Assembly: GCA_002842205.1 (NCBI GenBank)
Contig: PHCI01000001.1
Location: 124,001-188,000, forward strand
Direction of reading: 5' to 3'
DNA length: 64,000 nucleotides
DNA from: Betaproteobacteria bacterium HGW-Betaproteobacteria-3
GTDB taxonomy: Bacteria > Pseudomonadota > Gammaproteobacteria > Burkholderiales > Burkholderiaceae_C
Part shown: positions 42,341 to 51,231 of the stretch, piece after piece
Position numbering within the stretch: position 1 is the stretch's first letter
Layout: each line of letters begins with the position of its first letter
The notes under the pieces: generated by a model
The model's database searches: none
What the model was told of the DNA's origin: nothing
Seen by the model: only the letters and a program-made list of their open reading frames with translations
Translations under genes and position numbers: made by a program

Positions 42341-42681
42341 TGGCTGGCGCACCTGCCAAGTTCAAAGTTCTGCTCACCGAGGGTGCGGAGCAGGACTTGG
42401 AGGCTATCCACGACTACATCTCCGAATTCGACTGCGTGGCCAGCGCCAACGATGTGCTGGACGCGTTGATGGACGTTGTGGAGAGTCTGTCGAAATTCCC
42501 GGAGCGCGGCAGCTATCCGAAGGAACTGGTTGGCCTTGGGATCAAGGAATATCGCCAGACCTTCTTCAAGCCGTACCGCGTGATCTACCGTGTCACAGGC
42601 AGCCAGGTCATCATCTACCTGATTGCGGATGGGCGCCGCGATATGCAGTCCGTGTTGGCCAGAAGGCTGCTTGGCGCTTGA
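42340..42681 (+). CDS. parE: ParE/RelE-family toxin
   Basis: A 113-residue RelE/ParE-superfamily toxin. It has KFKVLLTEGAEQDLEAIHDY (residues 7-26), VVESLSKFPERGSYPKELVG, GIKEYRQTFFKPYRVIYRVT and VIIYLIADGRRDMQSVLARR. The sequence is closer to ParE, which inhibits DNA gyrase, than to ribosome-dependent RelE, but this cannot be decided with certainty. It overlaps the antitoxin stop by one base. Confidence 0.87.
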   Translation: MAGAPAKFKVLLTEGAEQDLEAIHDYISEFDCVASANDVLDALMDVVESLSKFPERGSYPKELVGLGIKEYRQTFFKPYRVIYRVTGSQVIIYLIADGRRDMQSVLARRLLGA

Positions 42682-42763
42682 CCCCCACTGGCCCGAACCT
42701 GCCTGCTGCAGCCACCCGCAACGCTTCAAACCCCTCGCCCACAAGGGGCGAGGCAAGCAACCC

Positions 42764-43924
42764 TCAAGGCTTGATGTAGTCCGACACCACTTTCCACTTG
42801 GCGTCCTGCAGTTGGGACAGCCGGGCCACGTCGCTGCCCAGGCGCTTTTTCGGGGTGTAGGTGGCCTCGGGGCTGCCAAACATGTCGGGCGGCACGACCA
42901 TGGTGTCCATGGCCTTGATGAAGCTGTCGGTGGTCAGGTTGGGGCCGGCCTTTTGCGCGGCGCGGATGAAGGTGTCAACCGCGTTGTAGCCATACACCGA
43001 GAACACCGTCGGGTCGTCGTTGAACTTGGTCTTGTATTTGTTGGCCCAGAAGCGGATGGGTTGCGAGGCTTCGTCCAGGTAGGGGTGTTGCACCGTCATG
43101 GTGGCGTAAAAACCGTCCATGGCCTTGCCGCCGAGCTTGTGGATCAGGTCGGTGTAGGCCGCGCTGGAGCCGAGGAAGGTCGGGTTGAAGCCCAGCTTGC
43201 GGGCGGTGGCGATGCCGCCGATGGTTTCGCGGATGATGGTGCCCAGCACCACAAAATCACAGCCTTCGGCCTTCATCTTGGCCACTTGCGAAGAGAAGTC
43301 GGTGGCGCCGCGTTTGTAGGAGGTTTTTTCGGCGAACTCCATGCCGATGGACTTGAGGCCGACTTCGCCGCCGCGCATGACTTCCAGGCCGAACTCGTCG
43401 TCCTGGTACATGGTGCAGACCTTCTTGGCGCCTTTTTCCTTGACCAGCTTGGGCACGGCCATGCGCATCTGGTCGTAGTAGGTGGCGGCAAACGAATATT
43501 TCAGCCGGTGATAGGGCTCGTACATCTCGCGCGCGGCCGTCACCGGGAAGAAGTTGATCACGTTCTTGTCGAACTGCACCGGCATGGCTGCCAGGTTCTG
43601 GGCGGTGCCAATGTGGGCCACCATGGCAAAGATCTTGTCCTGGTTGACCAGCTTCTGCGCGGCCAGCACGGCGCGCTTGGGGTCGTAGGCCGAGTCTTCC
43701 ACCTTGAGCACCAGCTTGCGGCCATTGACGCCGCCCTGCTCGTTGATCTCGTCCACCCGCAACATCATGCCCAGACGCACCTGTTTGCCAAAACCCGCAA
43801 TGGGGCCGGACAGGTCCTGGATGGAGCCGAGGGTGATTTCGCTCTTGCTGACGCCCTGCTGCGCCAGGGCGGCGCCGCTGGCCAGCGCAAGGCCGGCAAG
43901 GGTGAGGGAAATGACGGTTTTCAT
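42764..43924 (-). CDS. livK: Periplasmic substrate-binding protein, Liv system 2
   Basis: A 386-residue type I binding protein with signal peptide MKTVISLTLAGLALASGAAL-AQ. The mature part begins GVSKSEITLGSIQDLSGPIA and has VDEINEQGGVNGRKLVLKVE, VKEKGAKKVCTMYQDDEFGL and GGKAMDGFYATMTVQHPYLD. It belongs to the operon ACS-livF-livG-livM-livH on the same strand, although it is separated by the synthetase gene and may have its own promoter. The ligand is unknown. Confidence 0.92.
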   Translation of the reverse strand: MKTVISLTLAGLALASGAALAQQGVSKSEITLGSIQDLSGPIAGFGKQVRLGMMLRVDEINEQGGVNGRKLVLKVEDSAYDPKRAVLAAQKLVNQDKIFAMVAHIGTAQNLAAMPVQFDKNVINFFPVTAAREMYEPYHRLKYSFAATYYDQMRMAVPKLVKEKGAKKVCTMYQDDEFGLEVMRGGEVGLKSIGMEFAEKTSYKRGATDFSSQVAKMKAEGCDFVVLGTIIRETIGGIATARKLGFNPTFLGSSAAYTDLIHKLGGKAMDGFYATMTVQHPYLDEASQPIRFWANKYKTKFNDDPTVFSVYGYNAVDTFIRAAQKAGPNLTTDSFIKAMDTMVVPPDMFGSPEATYTPKKRLGSDVARLSQLQDAKWKVVSDYIKP

Positions 43925-44015
43925 GGGGTGTCTCCTTGTGAATCTGGCTATCGGGATTGTGATGATTGCGGGCTGCGGGGGACTTGTCGATTACCCTGAT
44001 GGGGCTTGATCGGGT

Positions 44016-45872
44016 TCAGCGGTACATGGCCTCGATCTGCGGGGCGTATTTGGTCTGCACCAGCTTGCGTTTGAGCTTCATGGTCGGGGTCAACTCCTCG
44101 TCTTCGGCGCTGAGCTGGGTCTCCAGCAGAAAGAACTTCTTGATCTGCTCGACCCGCGCAAACTTGGCGTTCACGCGGTCGATCTCGCCCTGGATCAGCT
44201 CCTGCACCTCGCGTGCATGCGTGAGGCTGGCGTAGTTGGAGAAGGGCACGTCGTGGTCCTGCGCGTACTTCTCGACGTTTTCCTGGTCGACCATGATGAT
44301 CACGGTGAGGTAGGGCAGTTTGTCGCCAATCACCACGGCGTCGGTGATGTAGGGCGAGAACTTCAGCTCGTTCTCCAGCTCGCTGGGGGTGATGTTCTTG
44401 CCCCCGGCGGTGATGATGATGTCTTTCATGCGGTCGGTGATGCGGAAATAGCCGTCAGCGTCCACCGTGCCCACGTCACCCGTGTGCAGCCAGCCGTCGG
44501 CGTCGAGGGTTTCGGCGGTTTTTTCGGGCTGGTTCAGGTAACCCATGAACACGTTGGTGCCGCGCACCAGGATCTCGCCGGTGGCCGGGTCGAGGCGCAC
44601 CTCGTTGTAGCTGGCCGCCGGGCCGATGGAGCCGGGCTTCATCCGGGTGGCGGGCACGCCGGTGGCGGCGCCACACGATTCGGTCATGCCCCACACCTCC
44701 AGCATGGGCACGCCCAAGGCCATGTACCATTTGACGAGGTCGGGGGAGATGGGCGCGGCCCCCGTCACGCAAAACCGCGCGCGGTGAATGCCGATGAGCT
44801 TGCGCACATTGTTCAGGGCCAGCCAGCGCGCCAGCGTGAACTGGAGCTTGAGCCCGCTCCCCACGGCCTGGCCCGCCAGCACCCGGTCGGCAATCTGCAT
44901 GCCCACGCCAATGCCCCAGGCGTAAACCGCCTGCTGCAGCCAGCTGGCCTCCTTGAGCGAGATCATCACGCCTGAATAAAACTTTTCCCAGACGCGTGGC
45001 ACGGCAGTGAACACCGTGGGGGCGATCTCGCGCACGTTCTCGGGAATGGTCTCGGGGTTCTCGACAAAGTTGAGCACCGAGCCCGTGTACAGCGCAAAAT
45101 ATTCGCCCCCCATGCGCTCGGCAATGTGGCACAGCGGCAAAAAGCACATGCGCTCGTCGTGTTCGTCTTGTGCGATCAGCGTGTTGTAGCCGCGCACGGT
45201 GTACACCAGACCGCGCTGGCTGTGCATGGCCCCCTTGGGCTTGCCGGTGGTGCCTGAGGTGTAGACCAGGATGGCCAGGTCGTCGGGCTGGCACGCGGCG
45301 GCGGCGCGGGCCACGGCGTCGGGCTGGTCGGCCAGCCAGGTGCGCCCCTGCTCGCGCAGCTGCGCCAGGCTGATCACGCCCGGGTCGTCCAGGTTGCGCA
45401 GCCCCTCCATGTCGAACACGATCACTTTTTTCAGACCGGGCAACTGCGCGCGGACTTCCAGGGCCTTGTCGAGTTGCTCGTCGTCTTCCACAAACAGCAC
45501 GGTGCTGCGAGAGTCTTCGCACAGGTAATGCACCTGCGAGGCCGCGTCGGTCGGGTAGATGCCGTTGGACACGCCGCCAGCGCTCAGGATGGCCAGGTCG
45601 GCCAGCACCCATTCGATCACCGTGTTCGACAGGATGGAAGCCGTGTCGCCCTTGCCAAACCCCAGGCTCATCAGGCCCGCGGCGATCTCGCGCACGGCGT
45701 CGCCGGTATGGGTCCAGGTCCAGCTGCGCCAGATGCCCAGCTTTTTCTGGCGCATCCAGACCCGGTCGCCGCGCTGCTGCACGGCGTTCCAGAAGACCGC
45801 AGGGATGGTGTCGCCGGGCATGACGATGCCGGTGCGCGGCTGGAGGTGGTCGAGGTTCCACAGGTTGGACAT
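44016..45872 (-). CDS. Long-chain acyl-CoA synthetase (AMP-forming, FAA1-like)
   Basis: A 618-residue ANL-superfamily ligase. It has the P-loop LVYTSGTTGKPKGAMHSQRG (about residues 207-226), MLEVWGMTESCGAATGVPAT and the motor/hinge DGWLHTGDVGTVDADGYFRI followed by TDRMKDIIITAGGKNITPSE. It activates fatty or aromatic acids with ATP and CoA. Its place in a Liv operon suggests uptake of a carboxylate followed by CoA activation. Start ATG 45872. Confidence 0.92.
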   Translation of the reverse strand: MSNLWNLDHLQPRTGIVMPGDTIPAVFWNAVQQRGDRVWMRQKKLGIWRSWTWTHTGDAVREIAAGLMSLGFGKGDTASILSNTVIEWVLADLAILSAGGVSNGIYPTDAASQVHYLCEDSRSTVLFVEDDEQLDKALEVRAQLPGLKKVIVFDMEGLRNLDDPGVISLAQLREQGRTWLADQPDAVARAAAACQPDDLAILVYTSGTTGKPKGAMHSQRGLVYTVRGYNTLIAQDEHDERMCFLPLCHIAERMGGEYFALYTGSVLNFVENPETIPENVREIAPTVFTAVPRVWEKFYSGVMISLKEASWLQQAVYAWGIGVGMQIADRVLAGQAVGSGLKLQFTLARWLALNNVRKLIGIHRARFCVTGAAPISPDLVKWYMALGVPMLEVWGMTESCGAATGVPATRMKPGSIGPAASYNEVRLDPATGEILVRGTNVFMGYLNQPEKTAETLDADGWLHTGDVGTVDADGYFRITDRMKDIIITAGGKNITPSELENELKFSPYITDAVVIGDKLPYLTVIIMVDQENVEKYAQDHDVPFSNYASLTHAREVQELIQGEIDRVNAKFARVEQIKKFFLLETQLSAEDEELTPTMKLKRKLVQTKYAPQIEAMYR

Positions 45873-45876
45873 CAGG

Positions 45877-46674
45877 TCATCTCCAGGTTTTCTTCTTCTT
45901 CCAGCGCCGCTCGCCCCGCTGGCCTTCTGCTTTCATGCCGAGGTAGAACTCCTTGATGTCGTCTTTTTCGCGCAGGCGGGCGCAGGTGTCTTCCATGACG
46001 ATGCGGCCGTTTTCCAGCACGTAGCCGTAGTCTGCGGCGTTGAGCGCCATGTTGGCGTTTTGTTCGACCAGCAGCAGGGTGGTGCCGCGCTCGCGGTTGA
46101 TGCGCACCACGATCTCGAAGATCTCCTTGGTGAGCTTGGGCGAAAGGCCCAGGCTGGGCTCGTCGAGCAGGATCAGGTCGGGGTTGGCCATCAGGGCGCG
46201 GCTGATGGCGAGCATTTGCTGCTGCCCGCCCGACAGCAGCCCCGCATCTTGCGCGGCGCGCTCCTTGAGGATCGGAAAATAGCCGTACACCAGCGCCATG
46301 TCGCGCGCCACGCCATCGCGGTCGGTGCGGGTGTAGGCGCCCATGAGCAGGTTGTCGCGCACCGACAGCAGCGGGAACACCTCGCGGCCTTCGGGCACAT
46401 GCGACAGCCCCTGCTGCACGATGTAGGCCGGGTCTTTGGCGGTGATGCTGGCGCCCTTGAATTCGATCGAACCCTTGCGCGGGTCGATGATGCCCGAGAT
46501 GGTCTTGAGAATGGTGGTCTTGCCCGCCCCGTTGGAGCCCAGCACGGTGGCGATCTCGCCGCGCCGCACCGTCAGGCTCACGCCGCGAATCGCCTTGATC
46601 GGGCCGTAGGCGCTCTCGACGTTGAGCAGCTTGAGCACCGGCTGGTCGCTGGTCGGCGGGGGCGCGGCGCTCAT
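45877..46674 (-). CDS. livF: ABC transporter ATP-binding protein LivF, system 2
   Basis: A 265-residue ATPase with Walker A GSNGAGKTT (about 47-55), signature LLSGGQQQMLAISRALMANP and Walker B LILLDEPSLGLSP. The C-terminus adds a basic tail (QRGERRWKKKKTWR). ATG 46674 overlaps the stop of a 14-codon frame that itself overlaps the livG stop. It lies four bases upstream of the synthetase gene. Confidence 0.93.
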   Translation of the reverse strand: MSAAPPPTSDQPVLKLLNVESAYGPIKAIRGVSLTVRRGEIATVLGSNGAGKTTILKTISGIIDPRKGSIEFKGASITAKDPAYIVQQGLSHVPEGREVFPLLSVRDNLLMGAYTRTDRDGVARDMALVYGYFPILKERAAQDAGLLSGGQQQMLAISRALMANPDLILLDEPSLGLSPKLTKEIFEIVVRINRERGTTLLLVEQNANMALNAADYGYVLENGRIVMEDTCARLREKDDIKEFYLGMKAEGQRGERRWKKKKTWR

Positions 46675-46715
46675 GAGCAGACCCCCGCGCTGGCCACGTT
46701 GTGTGCGGCGCTCAT
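46671..46715 (-). CDS. 14-codon frame coupling livG to livF in system 2
   Basis: The frame MSAAHNVASAGVCS starts with ATGA over the livG stop and ends with a TGA that overlaps the livF ATG. Its first codons, ATGAGCGCCGC, duplicate the start of livF (ATGAGCGCCGC). Such a mini-frame could relay ribosomes across a small duplication. Translation is possible but not shown. Confidence 0.4.
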   Translation of the reverse strand: MSAAHNVASAGVCS

Positions 46716-47509
46716 GCCACCCTCCGCAGGTTTGACACGTCGTCCACCGTGCCGAGGTAGGCCTCGATCACGGCGGGGTTGGTCTGCACCTCGCGCGGGG
46801 TGCCGGTGGCCAGCACTTCGCCCTGGTTCATGGCCAGCACCCGGTCGGACACGCGCGACACCAGCGTCATGTCGTGCTCGACCATCAGCACGGTAATGCC
46901 CAGCTCCTGCTGGATGTCCTGGATCCAGAACGCCATGTCGTCGGTTTCTTCCACGTTCAGGCCGGACGAGGGCTCGTCCAGCAGCAGCAGCCGGGGTTCG
47001 GTGCACAGCGCACGGGCCAGTTCCACCACCTTGCGCACGCCGTAGGGCAGGCCGGCCACCAGTGAATCGCGGTGATGCTGCAGATCGAGCAAATCGATGA
47101 TCTGCTCGGCCTTTTCGCGGGCCTGCAGCTCGGCGCGGCGGGTTTGGGCGGTGAAGAACAGATCGCTCCAAACGCCGGTCTGGCGGTGCGTGTGGCGGCC
47201 GATCAGCAGGTTGTTGAGCACCGTGGCGTGCTCGAACAGTTCGATGTTCTGGAACGTGCGCGCAATGCCCAGCGAGGCGATGCGGTGCGGCGGCTCGTCG
47301 GTGAGCTTGTGGCCCCGGTAAGTGATCTCACCCGAGGTGGGCGTGTAGATGCGGCTGATGAGGTTGAACACCGTGGTCTTGCCCGCGCCGTTGGGGCCGA
47401 TCAGCGTGAACACTTCGCCCTCGCGCACGTCGAAGCTCACGTTGTTGACGGCCAGCACGCCGCCAAAGCGCACGCTCAGGTTTTGGGCGGAAAGCAAAAC
47501 GTCGGTCAT
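46712..47509 (-). CDS. livG: ABC transporter ATP-binding protein LivG, system 2
   Basis: A 265-residue ATPase. Walker A is GPNGAGKTT (about 38-46), then GIARTFQNIELFEHATVLNN, the LivG-type signature LPYGVRKVVELARALCTEPR and Walker B LLLLDEPSSGLN. ATG 47509 overlaps the livM stop by four bases. The C-terminus ends VDDVSNLRRVA. Confidence 0.93.
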   Translation of the reverse strand: MTDVLLSAQNLSVRFGGVLAVNNVSFDVREGEVFTLIGPNGAGKTTVFNLISRIYTPTSGEITYRGHKLTDEPPHRIASLGIARTFQNIELFEHATVLNNLLIGRHTHRQTGVWSDLFFTAQTRRAELQAREKAEQIIDLLDLQHHRDSLVAGLPYGVRKVVELARALCTEPRLLLLDEPSSGLNVEETDDMAFWIQDIQQELGITVLMVEHDMTLVSRVSDRVLAMNQGEVLATGTPREVQTNPAVIEAYLGTVDDVSNLRRVA

Positions 47510-48582
47510 CTCAACCTATCCGATTTCTGGAAGCTTTTCTGCCGCTTGAACATGCCCTTGCGGTAGAACGGGAAGGTCTGCAGGTAGGTGCGGATCTTCA
47601 GCCAGCGCCCGTACAGGCCCAGCGGCTCGAACAGCACAAAGCCGATCAGCACCGCGCCGTACACCACGCCCTGCAGGCCCGGCGCCTGGCCGATCACGTC
47701 GGGCAGGTGGTCTTTGGTGAGCGAGATCAGTTGCGGCATGGCAATCAGGAACAACGCACCCAGAAACGCCCCGTGCACCGAGCCGAGCCCGCCGATCACC
47801 ACCATCAGCAGCAGGTCGATCGACTGCAGGATGCTGAACTGGTCGGGGCTGATGAACTGCAGCTTGTGCGCGTACAGCGCGCCACCCATGCCCGCCAGCA
47901 GGGCCGACAGCGCGAACGACAGCGTCTTGTAGCGCGCCAGGTGGATGCCCATGCTCTGCGCGGAAATCTCAGAATCGCGGATCGCCACAAAGGCGCGCCC
48001 CGTGGGCGAGCGCAGCAGGTTCAGGATGCCCAGCGTGGACACCACCGCGAGCAGCAGGCACAAAAAGTAAAACGACTCGCTTGAATCGAGCTTCCAGCCG
48101 AACAGGTCGGGCGCCTTGATGTGAATGCCCGCGTTGCCGCCGGTGACCGATTCCCAGCGTGCAAACACCTCTTCAACGATGAAGCCGAACGACAGCGTGG
48201 CAATGCCCAGGTAAATGCCCTTGACGCGCAGCGCGGGCACGCCCACCACCACGCCCGCCAGCGCCGACAGCAGCCCCGCCAGCACCAGCGCCAGCGGGAA
48301 TGGCACGCCCAGGTTGGTGAGCACGGCCTGGGTATAAGCCCCGACGCCCAGAAACGCCGCGTGCCCGATGGAGAACTGCCCGGTAAAGCCGGCCAGCAGC
48401 ATCAGCCCCAGCCCGACGATGGCGTAAATCAGCACGAAGGTGAGCTGCGCCAGGTAGTACTCGGGCACGAGCCACGGCGCGGCCAGCAACGCCAGCAGCA
48501 GCGCGCCGTACCAGAACGCTTGCCCGCCGTGCCTGACGAGCCGGATGTCCTGCGCGTAGTCGGTCTTGAAAATAAATCTCAT
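47506..48582 (-). CDS. livM: ABC transporter permease LivM, system 2
   Basis: A 358-residue polytopic permease. LivM marks are FVLIYAIVGLGLMLLAGFTG (about 51-70), QFSIGHAAFLGVGAYTQAVL, VGVPALRVKGIYLGIATLSF and FVAIRDSEISAQSMGIHLAR plus LLMVVIGGLGSVHGAFLGAL. The cytoplasmic C-terminus is rich in Lys/Arg. It lies after an intergenic palindromic repeat that separates it from livH. Confidence 0.93.
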   Translation of the reverse strand: MRFIFKTDYAQDIRLVRHGGQAFWYGALLLALLAAPWLVPEYYLAQLTFVLIYAIVGLGLMLLAGFTGQFSIGHAAFLGVGAYTQAVLTNLGVPFPLALVLAGLLSALAGVVVGVPALRVKGIYLGIATLSFGFIVEEVFARWESVTGGNAGIHIKAPDLFGWKLDSSESFYFLCLLLAVVSTLGILNLLRSPTGRAFVAIRDSEISAQSMGIHLARYKTLSFALSALLAGMGGALYAHKLQFISPDQFSILQSIDLLLMVVIGGLGSVHGAFLGALFLIAMPQLISLTKDHLPDVIGQAPGLQGVVYGAVLIGFVLFEPLGLYGRWLKIRTYLQTFPFYRKGMFKRQKSFQKSDRLR

Positions 48583-48587
48583 ACCCC

Positions 48588-48655
48588 CCCCGAAGCGCCT
48601 TCGGCGCCTCCCCCCCAGGGGGGCGCCACCAGCGGCCCGGCCAAGCCGGTTCCGC
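48588..48655. repeat. Intergenic palindromic GC-rich repeat between livM and livH (system 2)
   Basis: The block contains GAAGCGCCTTCGGCGCCTC (a nested palindrome) and CCCCCCAGGGGGGCG. It resembles the block captured in the FadN-type gene at 16030-16103 and the smaller hairpin at about 11851-11871. It lies between co-directional genes of one operon, so it may change RNA stability or expression ratio. Confidence 0.7.
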
Positions 48656-48700
48656 GGTGGCCCGCGAATGTGGTCAGGAGCGCGTGTTGCACCGGTGTTC

Positions 48701-49576
48701 TCATACTTTTTTTCTGAGCTTTTCGCCGAACAGGCCGTTGGGTTTGACCATCAGCATGATCAGCACCACGATGTAGGGCGCCGTGTCCTTGAAGCCGTCG
48801 GGCAGATAAAAGCCCGCCAGCGACTCCACGATGCCGATCGTCAACCCGCCCACAATGGCCCCGGGCAGGCTGCCAAAGCCGCCCACCACGGCCGCCGGAA
48901 ACGCCTTGAGGCCGATGAAGCCCATGTTGGCGTGCACAAAGGTGATGGGCGCCAGCAGCAACCCGGCCACCGCCGCCACCGCCGCGGCCAGCCCCCACAC
49001 CAGGCCATTCAGCCGTTTGACCGGAATGCCCATGTAATACGCCGCCAGCTGGTTTTGCGACGACGCCTGCATCGCGATGCCCAGCTTGCTGTACCTGAAC
49101 AGCGCAAACAGCAGCACGCACAGCACGGCGGTGGCGCCGATCACCACCATCTGCTCCACGTTGAGCACCAGCGCGCCCACGTTCCAGATCTGGTCCTTGT
49201 AGGGCACGGGCAGGGTGTGGGTTTCGGTGCCGATGCCGGGGATCATGGTGATCAGCCCGCGCGCCACGTAGCCGATGCCGATGGTCAGCATCACGATAGA
49301 GAACGCCGGCTGGCCCAGGATGGGGCGGATCACCACCCGCTCCAGCAGCACGCCAAACAGCGCCATGGCCGCGATGGCGCACAGCACCGCCAGCCAGAAC
49401 GGAAAGTTCAGGAAAGTCATGGCCGCCAGGCCGCCAAAGGCGCCCAGCATCATGAGCTCGCCCTGGGCGAAGCTCACGGTTTCGGTGGCCTTGTAGATCA
49501 GCACGAAGCCGAGCGCGATCAGCCCGTAAATGCACCCCTGCGAGATGCCGCCGATCACCAGTTGAAGAAATTGCAC
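48701..49576 (-). CDS. livH: ABC transporter permease LivH, system 2 (GTG start)
   Basis: A 291-residue permease that starts with GTG at 49576 after GGGAGAC, reading (M)QFLQLVIGGISQGCIYGLIA. LivH marks are KATETVSFAQGELMMLGAFG (about 36-55), YSKLGIAMQASSQNQLAAYY and KAFPAAVVGGFGSLPGAIVG. The frame stays open farther upstream but that part is not family-like. It is first of system 2 and divergent from an enoyl-CoA hydratase gene. Confidence 0.9.
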   Translation of the reverse strand: MQFLQLVIGGISQGCIYGLIALGFVLIYKATETVSFAQGELMMLGAFGGLAAMTFLNFPFWLAVLCAIAAMALFGVLLERVVIRPILGQPAFSIVMLTIGIGYVARGLITMIPGIGTETHTLPVPYKDQIWNVGALVLNVEQMVVIGATAVLCVLLFALFRYSKLGIAMQASSQNQLAAYYMGIPVKRLNGLVWGLAAAVAAVAGLLLAPITFVHANMGFIGLKAFPAAVVGGFGSLPGAIVGGLTIGIVESLAGFYLPDGFKDTAPYIVVLIMLMVKPNGLFGEKLRKKV

Positions 49577-49694
49577 CGTGTCTCCCGAGGCGCGAGGTTG
49601 TTGGGCTGTCGCAGGTTTATAGCGGTATCTCCGCGCTTCATTCACAGGGTTGTTCCGAATAGGGTGTCGCCGAGGAATCAGGGCTAATGGCGTG

Positions 49695-50507
49695 ATGGAG
49701 CCACCGGTGCAAACACAAAAACTGGGCGACGTGACCCTGGTCACCCTGAGCCGCCCCGAGGTGCGCAATGCCGTGGACGACGCCACCGCGCACGCGCTGT
49801 TCGACGCCTTTGTGGCGTTTGAGGCCGATGCCCACGCGCGCGTGGCGGTCTTTCACGGCGCGCACGGGCATTTCTGCGCCGGCTGGGACTTGCAGGCCGC
49901 GGCGCGCCTGGCCGCGCAGGGCGATGCGGCGCTGCGGGCTGGCCTGGACTTTGCGGCGGACGACGTGCGCCGCGCACCCCCGGGCCCGCGCGGCCCCATG
50001 GGCCCGTCGCGCCTGATGCTGTCCAAACCGGTGATTGCCGCCGTCAGCGGCGCGGCCGTGGCCGGTGGCATGGAACTGGCCCTGTGGTGCGACCTGCGCG
50101 TGATGGAAGAAGACGCCTACTTCGGCATCTATTGCCGGCGCTTTGGCGTGCCGCTGATCGACGGCGGCACCGTGCGCCTGCCACGCCTCATCGGCATGGG
50201 CCACGCCATGGATTTGATCCTCACCGGCCGCAAGGTCGAAGCCGCTGAAGCCCTGCACATGGGCCTGTGCAACCGCGTCGTGCCCCCGGGCCAGGCGCGC
50301 GACGCCGCCCTGGCGCTGGCACGCCAACTGGCCGCCTTCCCCCAGAACACCCTCAACGCCGACCGCGCCAGCACCTACCACCAGTGGGCGCTGCCCCTGC
50401 CCGAGGCCCTGCACCAGGAATGGGCCCGCGGCCAGCACTGCATCGCCGACGGCCTCGAAGGCGCCACCCGCTTTGCCGCGGGCAGCGGGCGGCATGGGAA
50501 GTTTTGA
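49695..50507 (+). CDS. Enoyl-CoA hydratase/crotonase-family protein
   Basis: A 270-residue crotonase-fold protein. It has HGAHGHFCAGWDLQAAARLA (about 55-74), KPVIAAVSGAAVAGGMELAL (about 112-131), FGVPLIDGGTVRLPRLIGMG and EALHMGLCNRVVPPGQARDA. An internal Pro/Gly-rich segment (RRAPPGPRGPMGPSRLM, about 94-110) replaces a usual loop. The last 75 bp are duplicated at 51235 beyond a TA module. It is divergent from the Liv system 2 operon, so shared control is possible. Confidence 0.9.
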   Translation: MEPPVQTQKLGDVTLVTLSRPEVRNAVDDATAHALFDAFVAFEADAHARVAVFHGAHGHFCAGWDLQAAARLAAQGDAALRAGLDFAADDVRRAPPGPRGPMGPSRLMLSKPVIAAVSGAAVAGGMELALWCDLRVMEEDAYFGIYCRRFGVPLIDGGTVRLPRLIGMGHAMDLILTGRKVEAAEALHMGLCNRVVPPGQARDAALALARQLAAFPQNTLNADRASTYHQWALPLPEALHQEWARGQHCIADGLEGATRFAAGSGRHGKF

Positions 50508-50566
50508 GGAGTTTCAAGCTTTTTAGGCCTTTAGCCCCCGTCAAATGGCGATAGTTTGCTATGAAT
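50433..50566. repeat. 134-bp direct duplication, copy 1 (3' end of hydratase gene plus dispersed repeat)
   Basis: Bases 50433-50566 recur at 51235-51368 with an offset of 802 bp, about four mismatches and no indel. Copy 1 spans the last 75 coding bases of the enoyl-CoA hydratase and the repeat core at 50532-50562 (TAGCCCCCGTCAAATGGCGA and on). Copy 2 lies after the DUF433-DUF5615 pair. Confidence 0.9.
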
Positions 50567-50612
50567 CATGGTTTTTTTGTAGAGGCGGCAACGCTTGAAG
50601 CACCCCATTGCG

Positions 50613-50634
50613 CCCGACGACGTTGGCCGTCGGG
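50613..50634. repeat. Hairpin upstream of the DUF433 gene
   Basis: CCCGACG (50613-50619) and CGTCGGG (50628-50634) form a 7-bp stem with an eight-base loop. It sits between the dispersed repeat and the antitoxin start at 50689. It may be a terminator remnant or an operator. Confidence 0.5.
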
Positions 50635-50688
50635 GGCTGCGTTTGGCGCGGCGGCCACGCGGGACAAGTCGGTGCTACCATCGTTTTC

Positions 50689-50910
50689 ATGATTGACTGG
50701 TCCACTTGCAGCGCGGTAGAGCAAGACCCCGCCGTCCTCAGCGGCGCATGGGTGTTCCGGGGCACGCGCGTGCCCGTCGCAGCGCTGTTCGAGAACCTCG
50801 AAGACGACGCTTCGCTGCACCAGTTCGTCGAGTGGTTCCCTGGCGTTTCGGTCGAGCAGGCGCGAACCGTGCTGGAGCATGCCGCGCGCAGCGCTTTGGC
50901 GGTGGCGTGA
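50689..50910 (+). CDS. DUF433 antitoxin-like protein
   Basis: A 73-residue DUF433 protein. It has DPAVLSGAWVFRGTRVPVAA (about 12-31) and LHQFVEWFPGVSVEQARTVL. This is the winged-helix fold of VapB-like antitoxins that pair with DUF5615 PIN-like toxins. The next gene starts at the base after its stop. ATG 50689 gives MIDWSTCSAVEQD as N-terminus, normal for the family. Confidence 0.86.
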   Translation: MIDWSTCSAVEQDPAVLSGAWVFRGTRVPVAALFENLEDDASLHQFVEWFPGVSVEQARTVLEHAARSALAVA

Positions 50911-51231
50911 GTGCTTGTTCTTTTTGACCAAGGCACGCCAGCCCCACTGCGCCATGCGCTTGCCGGTCATGTTGTAGAAACAGCGTACGAGCGTGGCGGG
51001 TCCAGCCTGAAGAATGGCGAACTCATCGCCGCGGCCGAGTCGGCAGGGTTTCAGGTGTTCGTCACGACGGACAAGAACCTCAAGTACCAACAAAACCTCG
51101 ACAACCGAAACCTGGCCATCGTGGTCCTTCCCACCACGAGCTGGCCGCGCCTGCAACAAACCCTGCCGAGGGTGGTCGCTGCGGTGGCGGCGGCAAGCCA
51201 GGGCAGCTACAGCGAGGTCGGCACCGACTGA
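50911..51231 (+). CDS. DUF5615 PIN-like toxin
   Basis: A 106-residue DUF5615 protein. It begins at GTG 50911 directly after the antitoxin stop: (M)LVLFDQGTPAPLRHALAGHV. It contains ELIAAAESAGFQVFVTTDKN and the conserved LKYQQNLDNRNLAIVVLPTT. DUF5615 is a PIN-like nuclease fold; Asp6 and TTDKN Asp are the likely metal ligands. The operon lies inside a duplicated segment of the preceding gene. Confidence 0.85.
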   Translation: MLVLFDQGTPAPLRHALAGHVVETAYERGGSSLKNGELIAAAESAGFQVFVTTDKNLKYQQNLDNRNLAIVVLPTTSWPRLQQTLPRVVAAVAAASQGSYSEVGTD

